Assembly: GCF_021513255.1 (NCBI RefSeq)
Contig: NZ_CP090977.1
Span: forward strand, 1,612,001 to 1,676,000
DNA: 64,000 nt
Direction: 5' to 3'
Source of the DNA: Planococcus sp. 107-1
GTDB lineage: Bacteria; Bacillota; Bacilli; Bacillales_A; Planococcaceae
The notes below the pieces were generated by a model. That model saw only the letters and a program-made list of their open reading frames with translations, searched no databases and had not been told where the DNA came from. Below, piece after piece: positions 63,669 through 64,000 of the stretch (positions are counted from its first letter, which is position 1; the number at the start of each line of letters is the position of its first letter). The position numbers were made by a program, and so were the translations under genes.

Positions 63669-64000
63669 TTAAATTGTCGATGCCCCAATGATCAAAAATA
63701 GGATGATGAAAATAAAAACGAAAACGACAAATCCGATAATGACCGATGGGATCAATAAGGTGAAGAACCCTTTCCAGCTGGACATACGGTGCGCTTCCCC
63801 AATGGCTTTGCTCTGAATCACAATCCCCCACACTGTTACAATGGCTAGAATAATCGCAGAAAACGCCATAAAGAATAATGCGCCATTTGAAGCGGGTTCA
63901 GTGCTTCCGAAAAACGAATCTGGTGAAACAATCATCAAAATGATGAACAGCGGCAGCAGCCAGATTTGCGGAATCATGGAAGTCGTCACCGCTTTAAACA
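63669..64000 (-). CDS. YIP1-family membrane protein, 5' end beyond the window
   Basis: The C-terminal part (about 110 residues) of a YIP1-type protein runs off the right edge. It keeps FKAVTTSMIPQIWLLPLF, WGIVIQSKAIGEAHRMSSWKGFFTLLIPSVI and three or more hydrophobic helices, closely matching the neighbouring gene. The frame stays open to base 64000, so the GTG at 63989 is an internal codon and not a start. Confidence 0.82.
   Translation of the reverse strand, partial: FKAVTTSMIPQIWLLPLFIILMIVSPDSFFGSTEPASNGALFFMAFSAIILAIVTVWGIVIQSKAIGEAHRMSSWKGFFTLLIPSVIIGFVVFVFIFIILFLIIGASTI

Noticed and set aside
63987-63989. GTG at 63989 as start of the last gene
   Set aside because: The frame stays open to the window edge and matches internal residues of the neighbouring paralogue, so the gene is cut by the window.

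Overview
The window is a chromosomal segment of a Gram-positive, endospore-lineage Bacillota, most likely a Planococcaceae member (Planococcus/Planomicrobium-like; this rank is inference). The evidence is strong Shine-Dalgarno sites, Rho-independent terminators after most genes, a T-box, sigma-B, Fur, LexA and cre sites of Bacillus type, and gene order matching two separate Bacillus subtilis blocks. The first is yqiW-yqjA-yqjC-yqjD-yqjE-yqjH-rnz-yqjM-proI-yqjP; the second is ccdA-ccdC-yneK-acnA-yneP-yneQ-yneR-plsY-yneT-parE-parC. No rRNA, tRNA, CRISPR, prophage or insertion sequence was seen.

Layout. 0-10 kb: propionate/methylmalonyl-CoA module (mutA, mutB, meaB, epimerase, carboxyltransferase) interleaved with brxB, a yqjA-type membrane protein, csbD, an exonuclease and the 31-residue Prli42-like peptide. 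10-18 kb: M20 peptidase, DNA polymerase IV, RNase Z, a LexA-boxed small hydrophobic peptide that looks like a type I toxin with an antisense RNA, the OYE yqjM, proI under a proline-type T-box, an MBL hydrolase and a lipoprotein. 18-25 kb: argGH with an ARG box, then a heterodimeric ABC exporter. 25-32 kb: cytochrome c maturation/SCO1 genes, the DUF1659-DUF2922-YvrJ trio, mscL, a transglycosylase, a sigma-B-type stress gene, nicotinamidase, and a tyrosine-recombinase homologue without catalytic residues. 32-42 kb: aconitase, the yneP-yneT set, plsY, and parEC under a LexA box. 42-52 kb: acyl-CoA ligase, HAD phosphatase, MFS exporter, arsenate reductase, citrate transporter with its CitST-like two-component system and a cre site, and a Fur-boxed siderophore-binding lipoprotein. 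52-64 kb: mostly accessory and hypothetical genes, a UvrA-like ABC protein, an ABC1 kinase, GNAT, MBL and tandem YIP1 membrane proteins running off the right edge.

A dominant technical feature: at least 15 indels, nearly all one base in a short homopolymer, break 13 conserved genes, including aconitase, parC, argH and RNase Z. In each case the adjacent frame continues the same protein and repairing one run restores the family length. I read these as assembly or basecalling errors, so such genes are annotated as whole CDS spanning the break, with the site given. If the strain really carried them it would lack several important functions.

Most notable candidates for new biology: the SOS-controlled type I toxin-antitoxin-like locus at 13.87-14.25 kb; a dispersed 122-125 bp structured repeat (four full copies plus fragments) that twice begins at or next to the stop codon of a metabolic gene; and the catalytically dead recombinase homologue at 30.7-31.5 kb.
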